Positions 48,954 to 57,476 of a DNA stretch of 64,000 nt are shown here, in pieces. Below the pieces are notes generated by a model. That model searched no databases. It was not told the origin of the DNA and was given only the letters and a program-made list of their open reading frames with translations. The stretch covers positions 1-64,000 of the forward strand of contig JAIFNA010000007.1 of NCBI GenBank assembly GCA_020048055.1, in the 5' to 3' direction. The DNA is from Arcobacter sp. (GTDB lineage: Bacteria; Campylobacterota; Campylobacteria; Campylobacterales; Arcobacteraceae). The first letter of the stretch is position 1; every line of letters starts with the position of its first letter. Position numbers and translations under genes: made by a program.

Positions 48954-49226
48954 ATGAACAAAGCTGAATTCATAGATGCTGTTGCTGAAAAAACTGGTTT
49001 ATCTAAAAAAGACTCTAAACTTGCTCTTGAGGCAACTTTAGAAACTATCACTGAAGCACTTGCTAAAGGTGATTCTGTATCTTTCATTGGATTTGGAACA
49101 TTCTCTGTTTCTACAAGAGCTGCAAGAACTGCAAGGGTTCCTGGGACTGGCGCTGAAGTTAAAGTTCCTGAGACTAAAGTTGCTAAATTTAAAGTTGGAA
49201 AAGCTTTAAAAGATTCAGTAAAATAA
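48954..49226 (+). CDS. hup: HU-family DNA-binding protein
   Basis: The 90-residue protein starts MNKAEFIDAVAEKTGLSKKDSKLALEATLETITEAL and carries the DNA-arm region FIGFGTFSVSTRAARTARVPGTGAEVKVPETKVAKFKVGK. This is HU (histone-like protein), with the normal length of about 90. I chose the ATG at 48954 after AAAGGATTATAAT; an in-frame ATG 45 bases upstream has no ribosome site. It has its own terminator, and tRNA-Leu follows. Confidence 0.95.
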   Translation: MNKAEFIDAVAEKTGLSKKDSKLALEATLETITEALAKGDSVSFIGFGTFSVSTRAARTARVPGTGAEVKVPETKVAKFKVGKALKDSVK

Positions 49227-49238
49227 TCTTCCTTTTCT

Positions 49239-49275
49239 AAAGCTTGTCTTTTTTTTTAAAAGACAAGCTTTTTTA
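49239..49275 (+). terminator. Terminator of HU gene
   Basis: The stem aaagcttgtctttt / aaaagacaagcttt is followed by a T-run. It lies between the HU stop and tRNA-Leu. Confidence 0.9.
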
Positions 49276-49281
49276 TTTTAT

Positions 49282-49365
49282 GCCCGTGTGGAGAAATGGT
49301 AAACTCAGTTGATTCAAAATCAACCGCTTCACGGCTTGGCGGTTCGAGTCCGCCCACGGGTACCA
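49282..49365 (+). tRNA. tRNA-Leu (anticodon CAA)
   Basis: The acceptor stem gcccgtg pairs with cacgggt (G1-U72 wobble), discriminator A and an encoded CCA follow. The anticodon stem gttga/tcaac holds loop ttcaaaa, giving CAA. A long variable arm (cgcttcacggcttggcg) and T arm ggttcgagtcc confirm a class II leucine tRNA. A broken integrase gene begins 154 bases downstream, so this is a likely integration site. Confidence 0.95.
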
Positions 49366-49519
49366 TTAACTCATCTAATACAATCCAAATACACCTCATA
49401 AACCCCCAAAATATAATCTTCCTTGAGATATTAATCGTCTAAACAAATCTAACTTAATTCAATACCAACCACCACTAAAAATGGGGGTCAAAGTGGGGAT
49501 TGATTTTGAAGTGTAAAAT

Positions 49520-50114
49520 ATGGCTAAAGATACAATAAGTACAGATAATATAATTTTGAGTTTGAAAAATAAAGTACTTAATAAAATAACAGATAAAGAA
49601 ATTGAAGCATTAATAAAATTTTGTTTAGATAATGATACAAAAACATTTAACTTTCGTGGTGGATTTTCTTTAGCTATGAAATCAAATAATTTATTATGGC
49701 GGTATCGCTACTCAATGGATTTAAAAAAGTACGATACAAATTTTGGAAAATATCCGAGTGTATCACTCAAACAGGCACGGGATAAATGAAAGTTATATAA
49801 GAAAAAAATAGAAGAGGGGATAAATCTGATTTTAGAAAATAAAGAAAAAATAGAAACAATCAAAAAAGAAAATGAACTAAAAAACGCTTATGAAGTCAAT
49901 ACTATTTATTTTATATCTGAAAAATATCTCACTACAAAACAAAATCATTAAAAATTTAAAAGATATAACTATTGATAAAGCACGGGCAAGATTGAATGAA
50001 CATTTTTTTAATTATCTTCTAAAAAAAGAAAATACCCCAATTTATGAAATTACTTTGGAGCATATAATAAGAGCTTTAGAGATTATCCAAGATGATTTTC
50101 AAACGAACTGCTAA
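49520..50114 (+). pseudogene. Broken tyrosine-recombinase (integrase) gene next to tRNA-Leu
   Basis: Residues 1-89 of the first frame (MAKDTISTDNIILSLKNK, then KTFNFRGGFSLAMK, then WRYRYSMDLKKYDTNFGKYPSVSLKQARDK) match the arm-binding domain of P4-type integrases. A TGA at 49787 interrupts the frame, and the same frame goes on as KLYKKKIEEGINL to about 49950. A frameshift is then needed to reach NLKDITIDKARARLNEHFF and IYEITLEHIIRALEIIQDD, the core-binding domain. The catalytic domain is missing, so it is inactive. The orientation and position follow the classic tRNA-int arrangement. Confidence 0.8.
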
Positions 50115-50179
50115 AATAGGCAGTCAATAAATCATCAAAAGTTATATTTTTTTTGAACCTTAAACTAAGAGATTAGTTT

Positions 50180-50640
50180 TTGATAAACTCTTATAATGAG
50201 AATGTCAAAGAGATTCTAAAAAATTTAGATTTAAATTTAAAACATTATATTCATGTGTTACAGCATATAAAACAGCACAATATTCCAATGAGAGATGTTG
50301 AGCTAAAAACTACAATAAAAGCTAGTGAGCAATAATAACTCAAACTTTTAAGACATGAAAATAAGATACTTGAACAAGAGTGCAAGATCCTCTTGTGAAG
50401 GAAAGCTGTTTCCTTAGTAAATCACTCCCTGTTAGAAAAAAGCAACAACATAATGAGCTTATAAAATTTATATTTGTTTTTAGTAGAAATAATTATGTCA
50501 CCAGAAGGATTAAAGATAAACTAAAAGATTTGAATATACTGAATTTTATTACAATAGAACAAGATCGCATATTTATTTATGAAATATGTCGCCTGCTGGT
50601 TTTGAAGAAATTAATTTAGTGCTACAAAAGGAAATATCTG
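50180..50640 (+). mobile_element. Decayed IS3-family remnant (orfA end and orfB start)
   Basis: One frame reads YIHVLQHIKQHNIPMRDVE, then two stops, then LKLLRHENKILEQECKILL, the leucine-zipper end of an IS3 OrfA. Another frame (from 50380) reads KQQHNELIKFIFVFSRNNYVTRRIKDKLKDLNI, like the start of the OrfB region (ELIKEIHEES-type then YGYRRI-type). Frames are broken, so the element is dead. It cuts off the integrase gene. Downstream, to 50733, I see no further gene. Confidence 0.6.
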
Positions 50641-50733
50641 GATAGAATCATCAAAAAAGTGTCTTAAATTAAGTTAGCACTTCAGTTCTTATAGATTTTA
50701 TTCCACCTATTAAAAATATTCTAGCCTCACCAA

Positions 50734-51264
50734 TTACTCTTTAATTATCGTAATAACAAGCTCTCCAACTTCGATACCAAATTTTTTCATTTTAGAATGG
50801 TTTAGTATAACGCCATCATTTTGGAGGTGGAGCCAGTCCTTTACATCAATATCAATGGTTCTATTTCCATAAGGGATACGCATAGTGTAGTCAATCATCA
50901 CTGTATTCCCATTAGCAATCATTGAGGCATTACCGACTATATCGCCAGCAGTAGCTATGAATTTTTTATCTCCATCAGGTTTCATTGTCCAAGTACGGTG
51001 AAGTTTTTCGCCATCATTATAGAGGAAATTTTCATCTAGCGTTCCGACACCGTTTTCGTCCCAACTTCCTACTAAATCCCCCTTAAATGTACGAATAATT
51101 TTGCCGTTACGGTCTTTTACCATTCCATATGCTTTAAGATTGCCATTAAAATAGCTTTGCGGGATAAATTCTGGGGTAGTGTTTTTAAAATCCTCAATTT
51201 GAATCGATGAACATCCAGTAAAAAAGGTACAAAGACCTAGTGTTAGAATAGTTTTTAGCTTCAT
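50734..51264 (-). CDS. DUF3833-family lipoprotein
   Basis: The 176-residue protein has a lipobox (FFTGC, Cys18). Its mature domain is a beta barrel-like fold with FNGNLKAYGMVKDRNGKIIRTF, TRTWTM-like HRTWTMKPDGD and DYTMRIPYGNRTIDIDVKDWLHL. DUF3833 proteins often sit with DUF1365 and cyclopropane synthase genes; they are lipocalin-like and may bind lipids. Start and end overlap: the ATG overlaps the upstream methyltransferase stop by 4 bases. It is the last gene of the minus-strand cluster. Confidence 0.85.
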   Translation of the reverse strand: MKLKTILTLGLCTFFTGCSSIQIEDFKNTTPEFIPQSYFNGNLKAYGMVKDRNGKIIRTFKGDLVGSWDENGVGTLDENFLYNDGEKLHRTWTMKPDGDKKFIATAGDIVGNASMIANGNTVMIDYTMRIPYGNRTIDIDVKDWLHLQNDGVILNHSKMKKFGIEVGELVITIIKE

Positions 51265-52487
51265 TGTTGCAATCCTACATTAAGATGGTGATTTGCATCA
51301 CGGGTAAATACAACTTGAACTAGGTTAAGATTACGGGTTAAAAATCCAGCTTCACAGTATGTTAGGTAAAGCCTCCACATACGGATAAAATACTCATCAA
51401 ATCCAAGTTTTTTTATTTCATAAAGTTTTGCATGGAAGTTTTCGTTCCAGAGTCTAAGTGTCTTTGCGTAATCTTCAGTGAACTCTTCCATATGTAACAA
51501 ATTGAGTCGTGTATGGAGTGAAGTTGTCTCTAAGAGTTTTGCAACGCTAGGTAGATGTCCACCAGGGAAAATATATTTTTGAATAAAATCAGTCCCTTTG
51601 CAATAAGCATCATAGCGTTGATCTGGCATCGTTATAATCTGCATCGTAATGACCCCATGAGGTGCTAGAAGTAATTCACATTTTTTGAAAAACACATCAA
51701 AATATTCCCTTCCTACTGCCTCAAACATCTCAACAGCTATAATTGCGTCAAATTGACCCTCCATGTCTCGATAGTCTTTGAGCATAATGTCAATATTATC
51801 TTCCACTCCGTTAGTTTTAAATTGCTCTTGTGAATGCTTGAGTTGTTCAATTGAAAGGGTTAGAGTACTTACATGCACACCATACTCTTTTGCCAAGTGG
51901 GTTGCCATTGATCCCCATCCTGAACCAATCTCAAGCACTTTATAGCCTGGTTTGAGGCGGAGCTTTTTAGCTAAAATATCAATTTTTCGCTTTTGAGCAT
52001 CATGGAGTGATTCTTCTGGGGAATCAAAAATAGCCGAGGAATACATCATCGTCTTATCAAGCATTAAAGCAAAAAAATCGTTTGATAGATCATAATGTTC
52101 TGAAATATTTTTACGCGACCTTGTGCGAGAATTTTTACGCATCCAGTGACGAATTTTATTGAACTGAGGAAGAAGATTGTAGAGTGAAAAAGATTTTTCA
52201 TGCTCACTTAGAGTTTCTAGTTGTTTGGCATTTATCATTGCTATTGAAAGAAGTGCAGTGAGATTATCGCATTCAAAATCCCCATCCATATAACTCTCTG
52301 CAAATCCTATATCTCCATATAGAGCAAGGCGTTTGAAAAAAGCACTCGATTTTATAGTGAGGTGTACTACCGTACCGCTTTTATCTCCGTAATTTTTTAG
52401 TTCATTGTTTGGATAAGTGACTATTATATTACCAACTTCTAATTTTGATAAATACTTATGACCTTGACGGTTCCAAAATCCTTTCAT
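51261..52487 (-). CDS. Cyclopropane-fatty-acid-synthase-like SAM methyltransferase
   Basis: The 408-residue protein has an N-terminal lipid-binding part (from about 30, VTYPNN, FFKRLALYGDIGFAESYMDGDFE) and a methyltransferase domain with ISEHYDLSNDFFALMLDKTMMYS, the SAM motif VLEIGSGWGSMATHLAKEYG, the active-site EMFEAVG and FIQKYIFPGGHLPS. Cfa enzymes add a methylene across lipid double bonds; related enzymes in this cluster type (such as UfaM) add a methyl group toward furan fatty acids. Arginine is often CGN here (CGT, CGT, CGC, AGG, CGT in one short stretch), unlike the AGA-rich core genes. Confidence 0.88.
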   Translation of the reverse strand: MKGFWNRQGHKYLSKLEVGNIIVTYPNNELKNYGDKSGTVVHLTIKSSAFFKRLALYGDIGFAESYMDGDFECDNLTALLSIAMINAKQLETLSEHEKSFSLYNLLPQFNKIRHWMRKNSRTRSRKNISEHYDLSNDFFALMLDKTMMYSSAIFDSPEESLHDAQKRKIDILAKKLRLKPGYKVLEIGSGWGSMATHLAKEYGVHVSTLTLSIEQLKHSQEQFKTNGVEDNIDIMLKDYRDMEGQFDAIIAVEMFEAVGREYFDVFFKKCELLLAPHGVITMQIITMPDQRYDAYCKGTDFIQKYIFPGGHLPSVAKLLETTSLHTRLNLLHMEEFTEDYAKTLRLWNENFHAKLYEIKKLGFDEYFIRMWRLYLTYCEAGFLTRNLNLVQVVFTRDANHHLNVGLQQ

Positions 52488-53233
52488 ATTGATTCCTTTT
52501 TAATTTGATCTTGTGGGCGTGGTGAATTAAACCTTAAACCTTTTAGTTTAAGAATAAACGATTGCCAAAGTGTGCGTGTCACAACAAACATTGATAAAAA
52601 TTTGTGTTTATACAATAAAGAACGAATAGTTGATACTGAATAATCTCTTGCTGTTCCTTTGAAATTGGAAATCAGCATATTTTTCCCCCCTTCAAATAGA
52701 GTAATTTTAAGTCCAAAGTGATCACCTGTATAGTCAAGTTCAAATTCATAAGTTCCTTCATATCCCATAAATGGGGAAACATACATACTTTTAGAACACT
52801 TTGCAACAAATCTACCATAATTATTTTTTTCAAAATTGAGTGGATAAAGTACCCGTCCACCGTTGTAATTATGTACTTCAGCAATAGCGTGTTGTACATC
52901 ATTGTGTTCATCTAATAACAACAACATACTAATTGGATTAAATACAAAATGAAACATTCTAGGCAAAGTAATAAACCGTAATTTTGATGGATTTTCCCAG
53001 TCCATATTTTTTATTATCTCTGTTGTGTTGTTAAAAAAATTATCACTTTCCCCAAAATGATCTTCTGTTAAAAACCCCATAATACCAGCTTTGTTAATTT
53101 TAAAAAGAGAATTTTTTAGTGAAGCAATATCAAATACATCAATATCAAGAAAAAAATAATCATACGTAAAGGTGTGTATTTTTGGAAAGAATCGCTTATG
53201 AAAAATCTCTCCTTGATAAAAGCTATGGCTCAT
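52484..53233 (-). CDS. DUF1365-family protein
   Basis: The 249-residue protein fits DUF1365: HSFYQGEIFHKRFFPKIHTFTYDYFFLDID, then LRFITLPRMFHFVFNPISMLLLLD, IAEVHNYNGGRV and a C-terminal LKLKGLRFNSPRP. The ATG at 53233 overlaps the preceding stop by 4 bases and has an AGGAGA site; an ATG 42 bases further up was not used for that reason. The family is almost always found beside an FAD-dependent oxidoreductase and a Cfa-like enzyme. Its biochemical role is unknown. Confidence 0.9.
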   Translation of the reverse strand: MSHSFYQGEIFHKRFFPKIHTFTYDYFFLDIDVFDIASLKNSLFKINKAGIMGFLTEDHFGESDNFFNNTTEIIKNMDWENPSKLRFITLPRMFHFVFNPISMLLLLDEHNDVQHAIAEVHNYNGGRVLYPLNFEKNNYGRFVAKCSKSMYVSPFMGYEGTYEFELDYTGDHFGLKITLFEGGKNMLISNFKGTARDYSVSTIRSLLYKHKFLSMFVVTRTLWQSFILKLKGLRFNSPRPQDQIKKESI

Positions 53234-54465
53234 AAAGGTTCTCCTAACTCTTCTGCAATACGGTTGGCACTCCACAAACCATCTTCATGAAACCCATAAC
53301 GCCAATAAGCTCCTGCATAGTAAGTATGGTTGTGCCCACTTATCTCATTGTAACGCTTTTGAGCATCTATTGCTTTTGTATCAAACTGAGGATGTTCATA
53401 TGAGATTGTTTCGATTACATTACCAATAGATGCCGTTTCATTTAGAGATACGAAATACTCTTTTTTGGAGGTAAGATTTTGAAGACGATTAAGCCAATAT
53501 GATAGTGTCACCAAATTTGCATTAGCACCTTTTTTATAGTTCCATGCGGCATATATTTTTTTATCAGGATATAGAGCTTTTTGGTCGGTATGCAATACCG
53601 CATCATTTGCTTTGTACCAAAAAGCTCCCAAAATATCATGCTCTAAAGAAGTTGCATCATCGATTAGTTTGAGAGCATCCGGAGCATGAAGCGCCATAAT
53701 AACTGCATCATAATGTAATGTTTCCCCATTAGCACGAATGAGTTCTACTCCATTTTCATAACGCCTTACACCAATAATATCAGAAGATGTAATGATTTTA
53801 CCAGATATATGTGGGATTATTTTCTCAACATAGTGTTTACTTCCACCACTAACAGTAAGCCACTGGTGTTGCGTACTTACTCCGAGCAAACCGTGGTTTT
53901 TAAAAAACTGCAAAAAAGTACGAGCAGGAAAATCATTCATTTTATCAGATGGTGTTGACCATATCGCAGCACCCATAGGTATTATGTATCTATTTTTGAA
54001 AACTTCTGAGTAACCTTTTAAATACTCTCCTAGACTTTTATCAAGTGCTAAAGAATTGGAATCGACATCACGATTTGCATTAGAATTAAATCGAAATATA
54101 TCGTAAATCATACGATAATGGGAGATAGACAATAGATTCTTTTTTTGAAAAAATAGCCCTCTAAGAGTCTGTGCATTATATGCAACATTAGAGATTGTAT
54201 CCCAAAATCCAAAACTCATATCACTATTTTCTATTTTGACACCTAAACGCTCAAAAAGTTTGGTAAGGAGCGGATAGGTTGGATAATTAAAAACTAAAAA
54301 TCCGGTATCTACCCCAAAGATTTTACCTTCCTCTTTCACCATGGAGGTACGAGCATGTCCACCTAGTCGCGATTCTTTTTCATATAAATCAACAGTATGT
54401 TTTCTACTAAGAAGATAAGCAGATCCCAAACCGCTTATACCTGCTCCTATAACAGCTATTTTCAT
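53230..54465 (-). CDS. FAD-dependent amine-oxidase-like oxidoreductase
   Basis: The 411-residue flavoprotein begins with the Rossmann motif KIAVIGAGISGLGSAYLL, then YEKESRLGGHARTSMV. It belongs to the group of NAD/FAD-binding proteins linked to DUF1365 and Cfa genes; GVDTGFLVFNYPTYPLL and the end THYAGAYWRYGFHEDGL (seen as TYYAGAYWRYGFHEDG) are typical. I used the ATG at 54465, which has AAGGG 8 bases before, rather than an ATG 6 bases upstream. It may oxidise or desaturate an acyl chain, like UfaD of the furan fatty acid route; this is inference. Confidence 0.88.
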   Translation of the reverse strand: MKIAVIGAGISGLGSAYLLSRKHTVDLYEKESRLGGHARTSMVKEEGKIFGVDTGFLVFNYPTYPLLTKLFERLGVKIENSDMSFGFWDTISNVAYNAQTLRGLFFQKKNLLSISHYRMIYDIFRFNSNANRDVDSNSLALDKSLGEYLKGYSEVFKNRYIIPMGAAIWSTPSDKMNDFPARTFLQFFKNHGLLGVSTQHQWLTVSGGSKHYVEKIIPHISGKIITSSDIIGVRRYENGVELIRANGETLHYDAVIMALHAPDALKLIDDATSLEHDILGAFWYKANDAVLHTDQKALYPDKKIYAAWNYKKGANANLVTLSYWLNRLQNLTSKKEYFVSLNETASIGNVIETISYEHPQFDTKAIDAQKRYNEISGHNHTYYAGAYWRYGFHEDGLWSANRIAEELGEPL

Positions 54466-54566
54466 TAACATATCCCTTTTAAATAGAATTTAGACATGAT
54501 ATTAACGGGAGAAGAGTATTTTTCATAGTCTTTTTTAGGCAGTTCATAAACTTTTTATAAGTTATT

Positions 54567-55832
54567 TTAAAAATATCCATGATATTTTCTCATAATTGAT
54601 ACAGCAAGAAGTTTTAAAACGACTGGTGCTGTGCCGTACAAAAAGGTAAGGATTAAAATAGAGTTCTGGGAAGGATTTTTGGGTTCAAACTCAACTATTC
54701 CTAAAGCTACAAATCCAATCCCTACTGCCAGTGCGATCGAAATCTTGGTAAGCATTGCCCAAATACCAAAAAGTAATCCTGATAAATTTGTATCAGTTGT
54801 TTGGAGGTTTTGGACTATATCAGCTTGAATTGATGATGGTAGAGCCATATCTGCACCCAATGATAGTCCTGATAAGATGGTGATAATGATAAAAGGATAA
54901 ACATCCCCTGAATCTAAAAATGGGACAAAAGCAAAAGCAACAGAGGCCAAAATCATCGATATATTCCAGCTTTTAGCTTTTCCAAGTGTACGAGATAAGT
55001 TTGTCCAAAATGGTAGGGCAACAATACCTGCAATAAAATATAGCAATAAAAAGATACCTGTTTTTTCAGGAACTTTTAGAACAAATTCAACATAAAACAA
55101 AAACAATGTTGCAGGTAGCGCGTTAGCAAGAGAATTTAGGACAAAAGCACTCTGTAATCGTAAAAGGTGTGGGGAGTTTGTCCAAAGTATTTTAAGTGAG
55201 TAGAATGATAAGTTTGATTGGGATGATGTTTTATTAGAAGATATACCTAGTAGTGCAAATGGCAATACACATACCAAAATAATTATAAATGAATCAAATA
55301 ACAATCCCAAACTTTTATTTGCATCTTCAGATATATTGTAAAGATATGGAATTAGAAGTGCTAAAACTAGTCCCAGTAAAGCAAACAATTCACGCGCTGA
55401 ACTTAGACGGGTTTTTTGATATACATCTGATGATATTTCAGCATTTAGTGCAAGATAAGGGATAGATACTAGACTCCAGCTTACATATACTAGTGTTGCA
55501 AAGAACCAAAGCCATAGGGCTTGATATTGTTGTGGTGGGTTGATGATGGCATAAAAACTAACCGCAAGTATCAAAGAACCAATTGCAATAAATGGTTTTC
55601 TTTTACCAAAACGACTTACTAGTGAATCACTTTTGTAACCTATAAATGGATCAATAAACACATCAGATAGTCGTGCTAAAAACAGCACAATCCCTACAAT
55701 AGCAATATCCATACCAATTGTTTGAGAATAATAAGTTGGTAAATAAATATACAAAGGTAAGCCCAACATTGCTAAAGGGGCAGCAAGGGAACCATAAATA
55801 AGAAGACTTTTTAATGTTAGATGATGATTCAA
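54567..55832 (-). CDS. MFS transporter of the GPH (MFS_2) type
   Basis: The 421-residue protein has about 12 membrane helices. The A-like loop FIDPFIGYKSDSLVSRFGKRKPFIAIG is typical of glycoside-pentoside-hexuronide:cation symporters. Homologues occur in the same lipid cluster in other Proteobacteria, where the substrate is not a sugar and could be a lipid. The start overlaps the SnoaL-like gene by 4 bases. A 101-base gap separates it from the FAD gene, the largest gap in the 3' part of the cluster. Confidence 0.88.
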   Translation of the reverse strand: MNHHLTLKSLLIYGSLAAPLAMLGLPLYIYLPTYYSQTIGMDIAIVGIVLFLARLSDVFIDPFIGYKSDSLVSRFGKRKPFIAIGSLILAVSFYAIINPPQQYQALWLWFFATLVYVSWSLVSIPYLALNAEISSDVYQKTRLSSARELFALLGLVLALLIPYLYNISEDANKSLGLLFDSFIIILVCVLPFALLGISSNKTSSQSNLSFYSLKILWTNSPHLLRLQSAFVLNSLANALPATLFLFYVEFVLKVPEKTGIFLLLYFIAGIVALPFWTNLSRTLGKAKSWNISMILASVAFAFVPFLDSGDVYPFIIITILSGLSLGADMALPSSIQADIVQNLQTTDTNLSGLLFGIWAMLTKISIALAVGIGFVALGIVEFEPKNPSQNSILILTFLYGTAPVVLKLLAVSIMRKYHGYF

Positions 55833-56233
55833 GCGCGTAACTTCCGTTTTATGAGTCTTATGATTAGGCCAATAAATGGTATTTTCTCATAAACATTAGC
55901 TCCAGTGTCCCAGTAATCAATGTGTGAAGTGACTTTTCCATCTTCATTAAACATAACATAACTAACCCCATCAAAATGTGTTTTATTGTAGAAAAAGCTC
56001 CATCTAAGATATCCATGACGCTCAGTTCCTACTATATCAAGTAATAAAAATCTAGGATTTTCAAGTTTTGCATACATATGTCTAAAGATTTTTAAAATAG
56101 CGTCAATCCCTACAACTTCTTGGAAAGGGTCTTTGAAATAAATACTATCTGCGAATATTTCAGTAAATCTCTCATCGCTAAAATCGGCTGTAAGAGTTGA
56201 AAAAAAATTACCATAAACTTCTATATTTTTCAT
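55829..56233 (-). CDS. SnoaL/NTF2-like protein
   Basis: The 134-residue protein has the NTF2-like pattern FFSTLTADFSDERFTEIFADSIYFKDPFQEVVGIDAILKIFRHMYAKL, then a curved sheet ending VTSHIDYWDTG. The ATG at 56233 overlaps the SDR stop by one base; a longer reading from 56302 lies inside the SDR gene. Members are isomerases, dehydratases or ligand-binding proteins. The position next to SDR and MFS genes fits a lipid or polyketide step. No catalytic residues can be assigned. Confidence 0.82.
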   Translation of the reverse strand: MKNIEVYGNFFSTLTADFSDERFTEIFADSIYFKDPFQEVVGIDAILKIFRHMYAKLENPRFLLLDIVGTERHGYLRWSFFYNKTHFDGVSYVMFNEDGKVTSHIDYWDTGANVYEKIPFIGLIIRLIKRKLRA

Positions 56234-56988
56234 TAAAGTGCCTTTTGTGTTATAAAGAGTGATATTTTGTATGGAAGGTGTCGAATCAGAGATAAAAACC
56301 ATGAAAGTGCCCTAGGAAATCGTATTTCAAATCCTGATGAATTTTTAAGTTCAGAAGCTATCTTATTTGCAGCGTCATAAGGCTCCATGAGCTGAGGCAT
56401 TTTAAAGTTATTCTTACTTGTAAGGCGCGTTTTTACAAATCCATGATTAATAATTTTAATGGCAATATTTTTAGATGCAAGCTCTGGTTGAATTGATTCT
56501 GCTAGATTAATTAGTGCTGCTTTTGGGGCGCTGTATGCTCCTCCATATGGAAGTCCAAAATAACTAGATAAGCTAACATTCCATACCCACTCACCATATC
56601 CTTGTAGAAGAAACTTTTTAGAAAGTGGTATCATAAGTCGCACTGCACCAAGGTAATTTGTAGAGTTCATTTCCTCAAAAGCTTGTACATTCCATTCTTC
56701 TATTTTCATAACATCATAGCTTCCTGCATTGTAAAACCAACGATCTATTTGTCCATATCTACTCCATACTTGCTCTACCAATGTGTCCATAAAAATAGGT
56801 TTAGATACATCTACATCGATTAGTTCAAGAGTGCAAGGATAGCTAAATTGGAGTTCATTTAAGACTTGTGAAGTGGAAGATTCTCGGGAACTAGCAATAA
56901 TATTGTGTCCATCTTTTAGCCAAATTTTTACTAGTTCCAAACCGATGCCACTACTCGCACCGACTATCCAAATTGTGAGTTTTTTCAT
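56233..56988 (-). CDS. Short-chain dehydrogenase/reductase
   Basis: The 251-residue classical SDR has the NAD(P) motif GASSGIGLEL, NAG (FYNAGSYD), the catalytic Ser in NVSLSSYFG and YGGAYSAPKAA with the catalytic tyrosine and lysine (Y-x3-K). It is probably NADPH-linked, since ASSRESS follows the second strand. It follows the DCC gene after about 119 bases. It may reduce a keto group of a modified fatty acid; the substrate is unknown. Confidence 0.9.
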   Translation of the reverse strand: MKKLTIWIVGASSGIGLELVKIWLKDGHNIIASSRESSTSQVLNELQFSYPCTLELIDVDVSKPIFMDTLVEQVWSRYGQIDRWFYNAGSYDVMKIEEWNVQAFEEMNSTNYLGAVRLMIPLSKKFLLQGYGEWVWNVSLSSYFGLPYGGAYSAPKAALINLAESIQPELASKNIAIKIINHGFVKTRLTSKNNFKMPQLMEPYDAANKIASELKNSSGFEIRFPRALSWFLSLIRHLPYKISLFITQKAL

Positions 56989-57107
56989 CTTGTATTCTTT
57001 TTATTGTTTATTTAAAATATATGGTAGGAAATAATTTGTCATTTTCGTATAAATTTTTTGTTTGTTGGTATGGGAAAAATTACATTTTTTTATATTTAGG
57101 TGTGTTG

Positions 57108-57476
57108 CTAAATTTTAGCTTTGATGCCAAGAAAATAAAGGACTACTTTACGAATATTCAAAATAACAGTGTAGATAATCTTCGAGAAAAGATTATTTTT
57201 TTGAAAGATTTTTTGGATAAAAGCAATAGCTCCTTTATTGCAAGTAAGCCTATTCAATAAGACAAGGGCATCAACCCCTTGATAACACCTCTTTTGATAT
57301 ACAACAATAAACCCATCATTTATATTAATATATTGGCATAGTAATAAAAGTTCTTGAGGCTCATCTCTAGCATTTTTTAAATCCAATATATAGTTTTCTT
57401 TGAGCTTAATATAATGTGCATATGCATTACAAAACGGGCATTCCTTGTCATAATATATACTCAAAAGCTGTTTCAT
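57108..57476 (-). CDS. DCC1-like thiol-disulfide oxidoreductase
   Basis: The 122-residue protein starts with the DCC signature: YYDKECPFCNAYAHYIKLKENY, with the CPFC redox pair near residue 15. DGFIVVYQKRCYQGVDALVLL follows. The family has a thioredoxin-like fold. The start overlaps the stop of DUF2071 gene by 4 bases. A short plus-strand reading frame overlaps it, but this gene has the recognised family. Confidence 0.88.
   Translation of the reverse strand: MKQLLSIYYDKECPFCNAYAHYIKLKENYILDLKNARDEPQELLLLCQYININDGFIVVYQKRCYQGVDALVLLNRLTCNKGAIAFIQKIFQKNNLFSKIIYTVILNIRKVVLYFLGIKAKI

Noticed and set aside
50380-50619. Possible intact 79-codon gene
   Set aside because: It matches the start of an IS3 OrfB without the DDE residues and has no fitting start; I treat it as part of the decayed IS.
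57021-57260. Plus-strand frame of 79 codons
   Set aside because: It overlaps the 3' half of the DCC-family gene on the other strand, which has a recognisable CPFC motif and good overlap with its neighbour. The plus frame has no family match and no good ribosome site.
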